Part shown: positions 1 to 5,883 of the stretch, piece by piece
Position numbering within the stretch: the stretch's first letter is position 1
How the letters are laid out: each line of letters starts with the position of its first letter
NCBI GenBank assembly: GCA_945864765.1
Contig: CAMBDR010000277.1
Coordinates: 1-6,323, forward strand
Length of the DNA: 6,323 nt
Direction: 5' to 3'
Origin: Janthinobacterium lividum
GTDB taxonomy: Bacteria; Pseudomonadota; Gammaproteobacteria; Burkholderiales; Burkholderiaceae_D
Notes under the pieces: generated by a model
The model's database searches: none
The model's input: the letters and a program-made list of their open reading frames with translations, nothing else
What the model was told of the DNA's origin: nothing
Made by a program: the position numbers and the translations under genes

Positions 1-1
1 T

Positions 2-1273
2 GAATATGCTGACTTGCTTGGTAGTAGCCAAGGTAACCCATACCAGGATATTGCCGAAGTGCTGGAAGCGCTTCATGGTGAAGGAAAATCTGTACTGGCG
101 ATTATGGACGGTTTTGACAAGCCCCTCGCCAATGGCAAGTTGACTCGCAATTTGTGGGATCAACTTCGAGAGCTGGCGCAAAAACCAAGTTTGAGATTGG
201 TCACTGCCAGTCGGCGAACATTGCGCGACCTGATCCGGCACCCGGATGTCCAGACCAGCGATTTTTGGAATATTTTTGACCCAACACCAGTGCGAGTGGG
301 TTGTTTTGATGACACCGACTTGGCTGTGATTTTGAACCATGTTGATGGCATTCAACTGGAGGTGGGGGCAAAAACGGAGCTATTGAATGCAACAAACGGC
401 TTTCCTGTAATGATGCTTGAAGTGCTAAACATCCTCTGTGCCACAACCAGTGCCAGCAACGTCGATCCGGCTATGCTCAAAGCGGCTTGTGAAAGTGCCT
501 TTCTGCCGCTACACGATAAAATGGATCAGCTTTGGGCGGACTGTTCATCTTCTGGTCAAGACCTGTTTTTTCGGCTCCAGGATGAAGGCACGTTGGTACG
601 GGCAGATATATCAAATATTGATGCTGAAGCCCTGATTGAATGTGGTTTTGCTCATCAAAAGGACAAAAAACTCCATCGCCCGAATTCACTGCTGACCATG
701 TATCTGAAAGGACTGCCGAATGAAGGCAGTGCATTGGTCAGACTGTTCGGCGCTGACAGTGCATTCAAGCACAATTTCAAAAACGTATTGGAACGGCGCA
801 TTGCCCAAATTGGCGGCATTGACAGTAATTTGAAACGCTTTCTTGATCGGGGTGCGGGGGATTTACCCGAATATCCGGATGCATTTCTGAGCAACGTGCG
901 TGCTATCGTTAATCAATGTTTTGAACTTATATGGAAAGCCGAGCTTAAAAATAAAGTGATCCCACCGACTTGGATAACAACGTGGAAGTTCACTAAAGAG
1001 AAGAATATTGAAGATTGGGAGGTAAACTTTCCGCAGGGCATCCACCGTGTAAGATTGTTAAACTTGATGACGGGTACTGACAAGAGTAAAGCGTGTGCGA
1101 AGTATGTTTCAAAAAGCACCTATTTTCTGATGAATGCAACAAATGGTTTTGGTGATTTTGGACAGCATCTGGAGGGTGAAATCGTTGATCTGGGAACTGC
1201 CTATGCTGCATTTCTCCTGTGCATTGAACTGGTCGCATCATTGACGCGCGAATTGAAAGTAGAATTTTTATAG
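2..1273 (+). CDS. P-loop NTPase (AAA/STAND-like), 3' part only, N-terminus off the left edge
   Basis: The frame is open to the left edge, with four sense codons (E-Y-A-D) before the first possible TTG start at 14, so the true start and the Walker A loop lie outside. About 423 residues are visible. Near visible residues 30-39 a hydrophobic strand ends in MDGFD, a Walker B-like motif. Near residues 65-75 the strand LRLVTASRR fits a sensor-1 position. After a helical lid-like stretch, roughly residues 180-240 (LFFRLQDEGTLV to LLTMYLKG) look like a winged helix, as is common after the ATPase core in STAND and archaeal-type ATPases. The last 170 or so residues are helix-rich, with a conserved-looking patch TYFLMNATNGFGDFGQH and a hydrophobic helix near the C-terminus; I do not recognise that domain. 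Inference: a signal-sensing or defence-type NTPase. It could instead be a regulator or a phage/plasmid protein. The NTPase call is fairly sure, the role is not. Confidence 0.65.
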   Translation, partial: EYADLLGSSQGNPYQDIAEVLEALHGEGKSVLAIMDGFDKPLANGKLTRNLWDQLRELAQKPSLRLVTASRRTLRDLIRHPDVQTSDFWNIFDPTPVRVGCFDDTDLAVILNHVDGIQLEVGAKTELLNATNGFPVMMLEVLNILCATTSASNVDPAMLKAACESAFLPLHDKMDQLWADCSSSGQDLFFRLQDEGTLVRADISNIDAEALIECGFAHQKDKKLHRPNSLLTMYLKGLPNEGSALVRLFGADSAFKHNFKNVLERRIAQIGGIDSNLKRFLDRGAGDLPEYPDAFLSNVRAIVNQCFELIWKAELKNKVIPPTWITTWKFTKEKNIEDWEVNFPQGIHRVRLLNLMTGTDKSKACAKYVSKSTYFLMNATNGFGDFGQHLEGEIVDLGTAYAAFLLCIELVASLTRELKVEFL

Positions 1274-1429
1274 CAGATCGTGTCCCGCATCAACGAGTAA
1301 TTCATCGCCGCGCAGCTCACTGAAAAAGACTTGGTGAATTCCGACTGGATTATCCCCGACAAGACCCTGCACTGGAATGACGGCGAAGAAGTTTTTCAAA
1401 TTGCTTGGGCAGAGCCGCTTATCAGGTAA
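1274..1429 (+). pseudogene. Possible remnant of a protein C-terminus, interrupted by a stop
   Basis: Directly after the NTPase stop codon the same frame continues for eight codons to a TAA at 1298-1300. It then stays open for 42 codons to a TAA at 1427-1429. The later part reads as convincing protein: charged helix AAQLTEKDLVN, then SDWIIPDKTLHWND and EEVFQIAWAEPL, with three tryptophans and a normal residue mix. There is no start codon with a ribosome binding site in front of it. The simplest reading is the decayed 3' end of a gene whose 5' part was lost when the NTPase gene arrived or was rearranged. It could also be the old C-terminus of the NTPase gene after nonsense mutations. I cannot name the family. 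Confidence 0.3.
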
Positions 1430-1432
1430 AAT
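1405..1432 (+). promoter_or_regulatory. Weak candidate sigma-70 promoter for gpr
   Basis: TTGGGC (1405-1410) and TAAAAT (1427-1432) are separated by 16 bp, about 30 bp before the gpr start. The -10 box is good and the -35 box is partial. The pair overlaps the presumed gene remnant, which fits that segment no longer being coding. No strong Shine-Dalgarno sequence is visible before the gpr ATG. Confidence 0.25.
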
Positions 1433-1462
1433 AGCCCCACCAATTTCACTCAGCCAAACACG

Positions 1463-2482
1463 ATGATCACTCACCAACCCAACCCACTCTACATTGCCAA
1501 CCCCGAACGCTACCACGCCATGCCCTACCCGCGCTGCGGTAAAAGCGGCTTGCGCCTGTCGCGCCTGTCGCTCGGTCTATGGCAAAATTTTGGTGCCGTC
1601 GATACCCAATCGAATGCACGCGCCATGCTACGCCGCGCTTTTGATTTGGGCATTACCCATTTTGATTTGGCCAATAATTATGGCCCGCCGTTTGGTTCGG
1701 CCGAATCCACCTTTGGCCACATCATGCAGCAAGACTTTTTACCGCCTCGCGATGAACTCATCATTTCCAGCAAAGCCGGTTTTGATATGTGGCCAGGCCC
1801 GTATGGCATCGGTGGCTCACGCAAATATTTGGTCTCCAGTTGCGACCAAAGCTTGAAACGCACCGGCCTCAATTATTTTGATATTTATTACCACCACTGC
1901 CCCGACCCCGAAACCCCGATTGAAGAGAGCATGCAAGCGCTGGATTACATCGTGCGTTCGGGCCGTGCGCTGTATGCCGGCATTTCCAACTATGGCCCGG
2001 AGCAAACCCAACAAGCCATCGCCATTTTAAAAAGCCTGGGCACGCCGCTGCTGATTCACCAGCCGCGCTACAATATGTTCGACCGCTGGATCGAAAACGG
2101 CTTGACCGACGTGTTGCAGCAAGAACAAGTGGGGGCGATTGCGTTTTCGCCCCTGGCGCAAGGCATCCTCACCAATAAATACTTAAACGGCATCCCGCAA
2201 AATTCGCGCGTGGCGCGCGCCGAACAAATTTATTTGGGCGAAGGTGACCTCACCCCCGCAACCATTCAAAAAGTTCAGGCGCTCAATGCCATTGCCCAGC
2301 AACGCGGCCAATCGCTGGCGCAAATGGCGATTGCCTGGGTGTTGCATAACCCCGCCATCACCAGTTGCATTATCGGTGCCAGCCGCCCCGCGCAAATTGA
2401 AGATTCAGTCGCCGCACTGGGCAATGCCACGTTTGGGGCCGACGAAATGGCCCAAATTGAAGCCGTTCTGGCACAGCCATAA
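1463..2482 (+). CDS. gpr: L-glyceraldehyde 3-phosphate reductase, aldo-keto reductase family (YghZ/Gpr type)
   Basis: This 339-residue protein is a cytoplasmic NADPH-dependent aldo-keto reductase close to E. coli YghZ (346 residues, AKR14 family). That enzyme reduces L-glyceraldehyde 3-phosphate and detoxifies methylglyoxal and other aldehydes. The match runs end to end: NPERY near residue 13, CGKSGLRL at 25-32, LGLWQNFG at 37-44, ITHFDLANNYGPP at 64-76, GGSRKYL at 117-123, LLIHQPRYN near 195, AFSPLAQG near 228, and GASRPAQIE near the C-terminus. The catalytic tetrad is intact: Asp68, Tyr73, Lys104, and His145 in DIYYHHC. The start ATG at 1463 puts the N-terminus a few residues longer than YghZ; an ATG at 1520 (Met20) would cut into the conserved NPERY segment. 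The stop overlaps the next gene by one base. Family and likely reaction are very secure; the natural substrate in this organism is inferred. Confidence 0.96.
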   Translation: MITHQPNPLYIANPERYHAMPYPRCGKSGLRLSRLSLGLWQNFGAVDTQSNARAMLRRAFDLGITHFDLANNYGPPFGSAESTFGHIMQQDFLPPRDELIISSKAGFDMWPGPYGIGGSRKYLVSSCDQSLKRTGLNYFDIYYHHCPDPETPIEESMQALDYIVRSGRALYAGISNYGPEQTQQAIAILKSLGTPLLIHQPRYNMFDRWIENGLTDVLQQEQVGAIAFSPLAQGILTNKYLNGIPQNSRVARAEQIYLGEGDLTPATIQKVQALNAIAQQRGQSLAQMAIAWVLHNPAITSCIIGASRPAQIEDSVAALGNATFGADEMAQIEAVLAQP

Positions 2483-2484
2483 TG
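2480..2484 (+). promoter_or_regulatory. TAATG stop/start overlap coupling gpr to the DUF2785 gene
   Basis: The gpr stop TAA (2480-2482) and the DUF2785 start ATG (2482-2484) share one adenine. This arrangement allows terminating ribosomes to restart on the second gene and fixes the operon order. Confidence 0.8.
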
Positions 2485-3399
2485 ATACGGGGCGTTCGAC
2501 GACTGGCGTGGACAATGTGCGCCAGCCTGATTGCAAGTAGCAGCTTGTATCTGGTTGGCAGCAGTAACGCGGCTTGCCCACCCGCCGGGGCCACGCGCGA
2601 GTCATTATTGGCATTGAAGGCGGCACAATGGAAAATCGCAGAAGTCGCGCAAACCCAAACCCTGGCGTTAAATTTGTTCGACTGTCTGGCCGACCCCGAC
2701 CCGGTATTGCGCGACGAAATTGGCTTTGCAGCACTCTCGGCCTGGATGCGCAGTAACCAGCTCAATCCAGCGACCCTGCACCAATTGCGCACGCAATTAC
2801 TACAACAATTGCGCCCCAATCCGACTGACAAGCTTGGCTTTGCCCAACCCTTTGCCGCACTCACGCTGGCCGAAATAGCCCGCGTGGATCGCAAACAAGC
2901 CTTTTTGAGTTCAGCCGAACGGCAAGAAATGGTCAACGCCGCCAGTAGCTTTTTAATTGCGGTACGCGACTATCGCGGCTTGGATGACAAAGCGGGGTGG
3001 CGTCATAATGTGGCGCATGGGGCTGACTTTATACTACAACTGGCACTCAACCCGGCACTGGAACGGCCGCAACACGAAGCCATGCTGGCGGCCCTGTCCA
3101 GCCAAATCGCACCAGGCAGCCACGCCTGGCGTTATGGCGAAAGCGAACGCTTGATGGCACCAGTCTATTACCTGGGTATCCGCTCCGGCTTGAATGCGGC
3201 AGATTGGGATGCCTGGTTCACGCACTTACTGGCACCATTCAAGGCACAAGCCCCCAATACTCAGGTCAGCCTGACGCTACGTCATAACCTGAATGGTTTT
3301 TTGCTGGCGCTTTACTTTTCGCTGCAAGAAGGCAACGATGCCGAGGTACGTAAAAAAATGTTGCCTGCCGTAGTGAAAGCGCTCAAGGCAATCGGCTGA
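2482..3399 (+). CDS. DUF2785 family protein with signal peptide
   Basis: The 305-residue product has a classic export signal: basic MIRGVRR, a hydrophobic stretch to about residue 25, and a probable cleavage site near SSNA-A (residues 29-31). It is therefore probably periplasmic or exported. The cysteine at 32 has no good lipobox, so a lipoprotein is less likely. The mature part is nearly all helical. Residues about 163-190 carry the family hallmark: DYRGLDDKAGWRHN followed by VAHGADF, with invariant-looking Trp173, His175 and His179. DUF2785 proteins have no established biochemical role; the conserved Trp/His/Asp cluster could suggest a ligand or metal site, but that is inference. The start ATG shares one base with the gpr TAA, and no independent Shine-Dalgarno sequence is seen, so translation is probably coupled to gpr. 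The signal peptide supports this start over internal Met12. Confidence 0.88.
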   Translation: MIRGVRRLAWTMCASLIASSSLYLVGSSNAACPPAGATRESLLALKAAQWKIAEVAQTQTLALNLFDCLADPDPVLRDEIGFAALSAWMRSNQLNPATLHQLRTQLLQQLRPNPTDKLGFAQPFAALTLAEIARVDRKQAFLSSAERQEMVNAASSFLIAVRDYRGLDDKAGWRHNVAHGADFILQLALNPALERPQHEAMLAALSSQIAPGSHAWRYGESERLMAPVYYLGIRSGLNAADWDAWFTHLLAPFKAQAPNTQVSLTLRHNLNGFLLALYFSLQEGNDAEVRKKMLPAVVKALKAIG

Positions 3400-3428
3400 C
3401 TCGCAACCTGGGCGCGACAATAACACAT

Positions 3429-3461
3429 CAGCAACACAACAGCAACACAACAGCAACACAA
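3429..3461. repeat. Three perfect 11-bp tandem repeats between convergent genes
   Basis: The unit CAGCAACACAA occurs at 3429-3439, 3440-3450 and 3451-3461 without mismatch. A partial CAACAACGC follows. The array lies in the 78-bp gap between the stop of the DUF2785 gene and the stop of the convergent ChaC gene. It has no dyad symmetry and is purine/pyrimidine-biased (C/A on the plus strand). Such arrays often arise by replication slippage and may vary in copy number between strains. No convincing terminator hairpin is seen in this gap. Confidence 0.9.
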
Positions 3462-3477
3462 CAACAACGCGGACACT

Positions 3478-4029
3478 TTACAACAAACCCAGCAAGTGCT
3501 GCTCCAATTCGAACACATGGTCATCGACATAGCCCAGCTCGCGCAAAGACTGGGCCAGCAATAAAAGGTAATCCCGGTTCGGGCCACTCGGCCCCTCCGA
3601 TGCAGCAATTTGCTGCGCAATCTGCCCCACCGATGCCTCGCCCAAAAACGCCGGATTGCAAGCCGTGGCAATATACACCAAACCCGCGCAATTACCGCCA
3701 TCAGCAAACCGGATCAACGTCGATAAGCGCACATAGCCGTTCTTTTCGCGGTGATCGAGGTATTCAAACACCTCTGCACTAACCCGATACGCCATACCAC
3801 CACAGACCGCGCCCATTTCCGGCACCAAGGTGACGACCCGCCCCGGCGCATCGGGCGTGCCACGATGATCATGCGAGCCTTGCCAAAAACGGCGCGACCA
3901 GTCACGTATGGTCGCAGGTTTGCGCTCCAAAAACGGAAAATCAATTTTGTAAATCAAAGAGCCATAGGCAAACAACCAAATCCCATCGACTGATTCGACG
4001 TTTTGCGCTAACCCGACCACCTTTTGCAT
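3478..4029 (-). CDS. chaC: ChaC-like gamma-glutamylcyclotransferase (glutathione degradation)
   Basis: ChaC-family enzymes cleave the gamma-glutamyl bond of glutathione in the cytoplasm, giving 5-oxoproline and Cys-Gly. From the chosen ATG the protein has 183 residues. It shows the nucleotide-like substrate loop YGSL at 22-25, the family block RRFWQGSHDHRGTP at about 46-59 with PGRVVTL after it, and the catalytic glutamate Glu95 in LDHREKNGY. The C-terminal helices (ASVGQIAQQI, then GPSGPNRDYL and ELEQHLLGLL) match the family's end. The start at 4029 is preferred over a GTG at 4056. It is preceded by a G-rich stretch that can act as a weak Shine-Dalgarno site, it begins closer to the conserved domain, and the GTG would leave almost no leader from the candidate promoter. 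The gene stands alone and diverges from the PEP-CTERM gene. Symbol by family; the identification of the family is very secure. Confidence 0.92.
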   Translation of the reverse strand: MQKVVGLAQNVESVDGIWLFAYGSLIYKIDFPFLERKPATIRDWSRRFWQGSHDHRGTPDAPGRVVTLVPEMGAVCGGMAYRVSAEVFEYLDHREKNGYVRLSTLIRFADGGNCAGLVYIATACNPAFLGEASVGQIAQQIAASEGPSGPNRDYLLLLAQSLRELGYVDDHVFELEQHLLGLL

Positions 4030-4067
4030 TCCCGATTCCCCCCGCTTGTTACACACTTGTCACACAA

Positions 4068-4097
4068 TTTACATACCCGACTTTGTTACCTTGGCAA
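4068..4097 (-). promoter_or_regulatory. Candidate sigma-70 promoter of chaC
   Basis: Read on the minus strand: TTGCCA (4097-4092, five of six consensus bases), an 18-bp spacer, and TGTAAA (4073-4068, four of six). Transcription would start near 4061, giving a leader of about 30 bases to the ATG at 4029. The -35 box lies inside the 12-bp palindrome TTGGCAAGCCAA (4091-4102). Confidence 0.45.
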
Positions 4098-4115
4098 GCC
4101 AATTTTACCTTGCCA
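4091..4115. repeat. Inverted and direct repeats in the divergent control region
   Basis: Three small symmetries overlap here. TTGGCAAGCCAA (4091-4102) is a palindrome. TGGCAAG (4092-4098) and CTTGCCA (4109-4115) form a perfect 7-bp inverted repeat with a 10-bp spacer. TTACCTTG occurs at 4086-4093 and again at 4105-4112, 19 bp apart, close to two helical turns. Part of this symmetry is explained by the two back-to-back TTGCCA -35 boxes; the rest could be an operator for one regulator acting on both genes. Confidence 0.6.
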
Positions 4116-4138
4116 GAAGCAAAATCTCCCAGTACAAT
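4110..4138 (+). promoter_or_regulatory. Candidate sigma-70 promoter of the PEP-CTERM gene
   Basis: TTGCCA (4110-4115) and TACAAT (4133-4138) each match five of six consensus bases and are separated by the optimal 17 bp. Transcription would begin near 4145, leaving a leader of about 46 bases. A perfect 14-bp AT palindrome, TTAAATTAATTTAA (4145-4158), begins at that predicted start point. Confidence 0.55.
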
Positions 4139-4180
4139 CATTCCTTAAATTAATTTAAAATTCCAATATCCAATTATCAA

Positions 4181-4187
4181 AGGAAAG
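4181..4187 (+). promoter_or_regulatory. Ribosome binding site of the PEP-CTERM gene
   Basis: AGGAAAG lies three bases before the ATG at 4191, and its AGGA core is six bases from it. It is the clearest Shine-Dalgarno sequence in the window and fixes the start. Confidence 0.75.
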
Positions 4188-4190
4188 CAC

Positions 4191-5147
4191 ATGAAATTAC
4201 AGTCTCTTGCTATTGCGGCTTTGCTCGCCGCCAGCTCAAGCCAAGCTATGGCAGACACCGTGAGTTTTGATCTGGGTCTGGCCAAGGGTTTCAGTGGCTT
4301 TTTCTACGGCAATGTCACCAATGTGGTGGATGTGGAAGGCCGTTTGGCCGTCGGCGGCAATCTTAACACAACCGGTTTTTCGATTGGCTATCGCACCCCG
4401 TATGGCTTCACTGGCCCCAGCCTGGTGGTAGGTGGCGATGTTAACGTCGGTCATGGTGCCATTTATTCTGGCCCACTCACCAATATTGACACCAATGAAT
4501 CCATCGGCCCCATCACCAGTTGGGAAAAGCCACCTGGTTATGGTGTATTTGGTGGCACCAACACCTCCCCTGCCTACCACGATTTACGGCAGCAAGCCAA
4601 TGCAGTTGATTTTAACGCGGCCAAAGTTCAATTGACGGGTTTGTCAAATAACCTGGCCAACCAAACTGCCAATGGCACCGTCGAATTCAAATACAGCAGC
4701 GTATTTCTGACTGGCGACAATACCTCCGATACGCAAATTTTCAATGTCAATTCCAATCAATTGCAAAATTTGGTGCTCACTGACGTTAAAGCTGGTGCCA
4801 AGGTTTTGGTTAACGTAACGGGCAATTATGACACCGTTAGCTTTAGCGGTGGACAAACAGGGCAATGGGAAGACTTACGTGATCGTGTGATTTTCAACGT
4901 CACCAATGCACGTGAAGTCAATGTTAATACATTCTTATGGGGTAGTATTTTAGCCAATAACTCAAATATCACGGGTTTTGGCCACCTGGAAGGCAATGTG
5001 GTTGCCAATTCGCTGTCAACCCGGCTTGAAATTGGCTACGAGCCTTCACCTCCGGTGCCGGAACCAGAAACCTATGCGATGATGCTGGCTGGTTTGGGTA
5101 TGCTGGGCTTTTTAGCCCGTCGCAAGAATGCAAAAAAGCTGGGATAA
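4191..5147 (+). CDS. Choice-of-anchor A family protein with PEP-CTERM sorting signal
   Basis: The 318-residue product is a secreted, probably surface-associated protein. Residues 1-21 are a signal peptide, with cleavage after AMA. Residues about 25-285 form the choice-of-anchor A domain, a beta-rich repeat-like fold. Its features include FFYGNVTNVVDVEGRLAVGG near 37-56, LVVGGDVNVG near 78, and a late block with FNVTNAREVNVNTFLWGSILAN and GHLEGNVVANSL. The last 30 residues are the PEP-CTERM signal: VPEP at 289-292, a hydrophobic helix to about 309, then RRK at 310-312. In known systems an exosortase (EpsH/XrtA type) cleaves at this motif and the protein joins exopolysaccharide-rich surface material; no exosortase is in this window and would be encoded elsewhere. 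The protein is rich in Asn, Gly, Thr and Val and poor in Cys, as expected for an exported beta protein. It stands alone with its own ribosome binding site and terminator. What it binds is unknown. Confidence 0.95.
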   Translation: MKLQSLAIAALLAASSSQAMADTVSFDLGLAKGFSGFFYGNVTNVVDVEGRLAVGGNLNTTGFSIGYRTPYGFTGPSLVVGGDVNVGHGAIYSGPLTNIDTNESIGPITSWEKPPGYGVFGGTNTSPAYHDLRQQANAVDFNAAKVQLTGLSNNLANQTANGTVEFKYSSVFLTGDNTSDTQIFNVNSNQLQNLVLTDVKAGAKVLVNVTGNYDTVSFSGGQTGQWEDLRDRVIFNVTNAREVNVNTFLWGSILANNSNITGFGHLEGNVVANSLSTRLEIGYEPSPPVPEPETYAMMLAGLGMLGFLARRKNAKKLG

Positions 5148-5194
5148 TCGTTTAAATTGAGCTTATATTCGCTCTTTTTACACTAAATTCAAAG

Positions 5195-5226
5195 AAAAGG
5201 CTCACATTGATTTGTGGGCCTTTTTT
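5195..5226 (+). terminator. Rho-independent terminator after the PEP-CTERM gene
   Basis: The left arm 5195-5206 (AAAAGGCTCACA) pairs with 5213-5224 (TGTGGGCCTTTT) over 12 bp with one G-U pair. The loop is six bases (5207-5212), and a run of six T residues covers 5221-5226. It lies 48 bases after the stop codon. The A-rich 5' arm could also allow some function in the opposite direction. Confidence 0.9.
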
Positions 5227-5616
5227 GCTTTCTGAATACCCTCAAAAAATCTGACCTACGCGAAAAGCTACGCCAAACAAAAATTGACGCAAAAACGAGA
5301 CACTGCTTTTCGGCTGTCTATTTACTTGGCGAGGGTAATCAAATTGCGATGGATTGAAAGACCAATAAAAATGACTCCTGACATGTACAGTGCAGGAAGA
5401 GCAAACTACTCGCAGACCTGTTACGCAAGGCCGCCAAATTGTGAACCTGTCCATCTGTCATCACGGCCAAGCCAGCGTCAAAATTGATCCAAATAGCGCC
5501 AACATTGTTGGCGTCGTTGGGGAACGAAGCATTTGCCACAATAGCATGGGCAAACGCTGACATCATTTGGTGCGCTAATTGATCGGGAATGACACCAAAT
5601 GATGGATTGCAGCACA
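5227..5616. other. Stretch without a secure gene between the terminator and the toxin gene
   Basis: About 390 bases follow the terminator with no gene I can name. Plus-strand frames here are short and lack recognisable domains or ribosome binding sites. On the minus strand a 92-codon frame (5339-5617) is the only plausible candidate and is listed separately. The stretch also holds a 12-bp inverted repeat (5561-5604) and a 7-bp hairpin, CGCCAAC-ATT-GTTGGCG (5497-5513), without a T-run. No tRNA, insertion sequence end or CRISPR unit is seen. Confidence 0.6.
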
Positions 5617-5617
5617 T
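5339..5617 (-). CDS. Possible small third gene of the toxin-antitoxin locus (uncertain)
   Basis: A 92-codon frame starts with an ATG whose A is the last base of the toxin stop (TAATG). This is the same coupling seen between gpr and its partner. The first 65 or so residues look protein-like: DQLAHQMMSAFAHAIVANA suggests an amphipathic helix, and GAIWINFDAGLAVMTDG suggests strands. The last 25 residues (from RSASSLLFLHCTCQ) look less natural, so a frameshift or truncation near residue 67 is possible. No family is recognised and there is no Shine-Dalgarno sequence of its own. The inverted repeat 5561-5604 lies within its first codons, which argues either for structure-controlled translation or against it being a gene. 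Chance open frame remains the main alternative. Confidence 0.28.
   Translation of the reverse strand: MCCNPSFGVIPDQLAHQMMSAFAHAIVANASFPNDANNVGAIWINFDAGLAVMTDGQVHNLAALRNRSASSLLFLHCTCQESFLLVFQSIAI
5561..5604. repeat. 12-bp perfect inverted repeat just downstream of the toxin stop
   Basis: CATCATTTGGTG (5561-5572) and CACCAAATGATG (5593-5604) are exact reverse complements separated by 20 bp. The pair begins 13 bases past the toxin stop in the transcribed direction. There is no T-run after it on either strand, so it is not a standard terminator. It could be an mRNA-end stabilising hairpin, a protein-binding site or a trace of an inserted element. Confidence 0.8.
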
Positions 5618-5883
5618 TACCGATAAATTTTCTGTCGATTGCCGATATCAAACAACCAAATAATGTGTTTGGCATCATCAATTTCAAATAGAATTCGATA
5701 AAGACCGACTCTGGTGCGGTAAATTGCATCCCTTCCGAGTAATTTTATGGTATCCACTCCCCGAGGGGTGCAGCGCAAATAAGCCAACTTTTGATCAATA
5801 CGACGTTGTACAAGATTGGGTAGTTCGTTATAAGCTGCAAGTGCCTTTTTACTAAACTTAACTTGGTAGTCCACTGGTGTCAT
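5617..5883 (-). CDS. RelE/ParE superfamily toxin of a type II toxin-antitoxin pair
   Basis: The 88-residue product matches the RelE/ParE fold in length and layout. It has strand YQVKFSKKA near the start, two helices (ALAAYNELP, then VQRRIDQKLAYL), the central IKLLGRDAIYRTRVGLYRILFEID at about 46-69, and the end strand IIWLFDIGNRQKIYR. RelE-type members cleave mRNA on the ribosome and ParE-type members block gyrase. The Arg63, Arg83 and Tyr87 positions fit the RelE pattern, with Asn82 in place of the usual His of the GHR motif, so the mode of action is not settled. The ATG at 5883 has AGAGG touching it, which is too close; the same AGAGG is nine bases before a GTG at codon 4 (5874), a likely alternative start giving 85 residues. 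The gene lies downstream of its antitoxin but after an unusually long gap. Confidence 0.88.
   Translation of the reverse strand: MTPVDYQVKFSKKALAAYNELPNLVQRRIDQKLAYLRCTPRGVDTIKLLGRDAIYRTRVGLYRILFEIDDAKHIIWLFDIGNRQKIYR

Noticed and set aside
1268..1516. Minus-strand open frame upstream of gpr
   Set aside because: It begins inside gpr, has no ribosome binding site, and mirrors the plus-strand coding remnant.
3429..3461. CRISPR-like array
   Set aside because: Units are contiguous 11-mers without spacers and without dyad symmetry.
3312..3707. Minus-strand frame with Cys/Val/Leu-rich repeats
   Set aside because: It is a by-product of the 11-bp tandem repeats and of the overlapping ChaC gene; the Cys-rich run has no plausible function.
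4054..4056. GTG start for the ChaC-like gene (192 residues)
   Set aside because: No ribosome binding site before it, and the candidate promoter would leave a leader of only about five bases; the ATG at 4029 fits better.
4092..4106. Sigma-54 promoter (TGGCAAG plus downstream element) for the PEP-CTERM gene
   Set aside because: The -24 part fits, but the essential GC of the -12 element is TT at the correct spacing. A sigma-70 pair nearby explains the sequence better.
5284..5487. Plus-strand 67-codon frame after the terminator
   Set aside because: No ribosome binding site, no promoter, no recognisable domain and an unnatural residue mix.
5497..5513. 7-bp hairpin CGCCAAC-ATT-GTTGGCG as a terminator
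   Set aside because: No T-run on either strand and no secure gene ending beside it.
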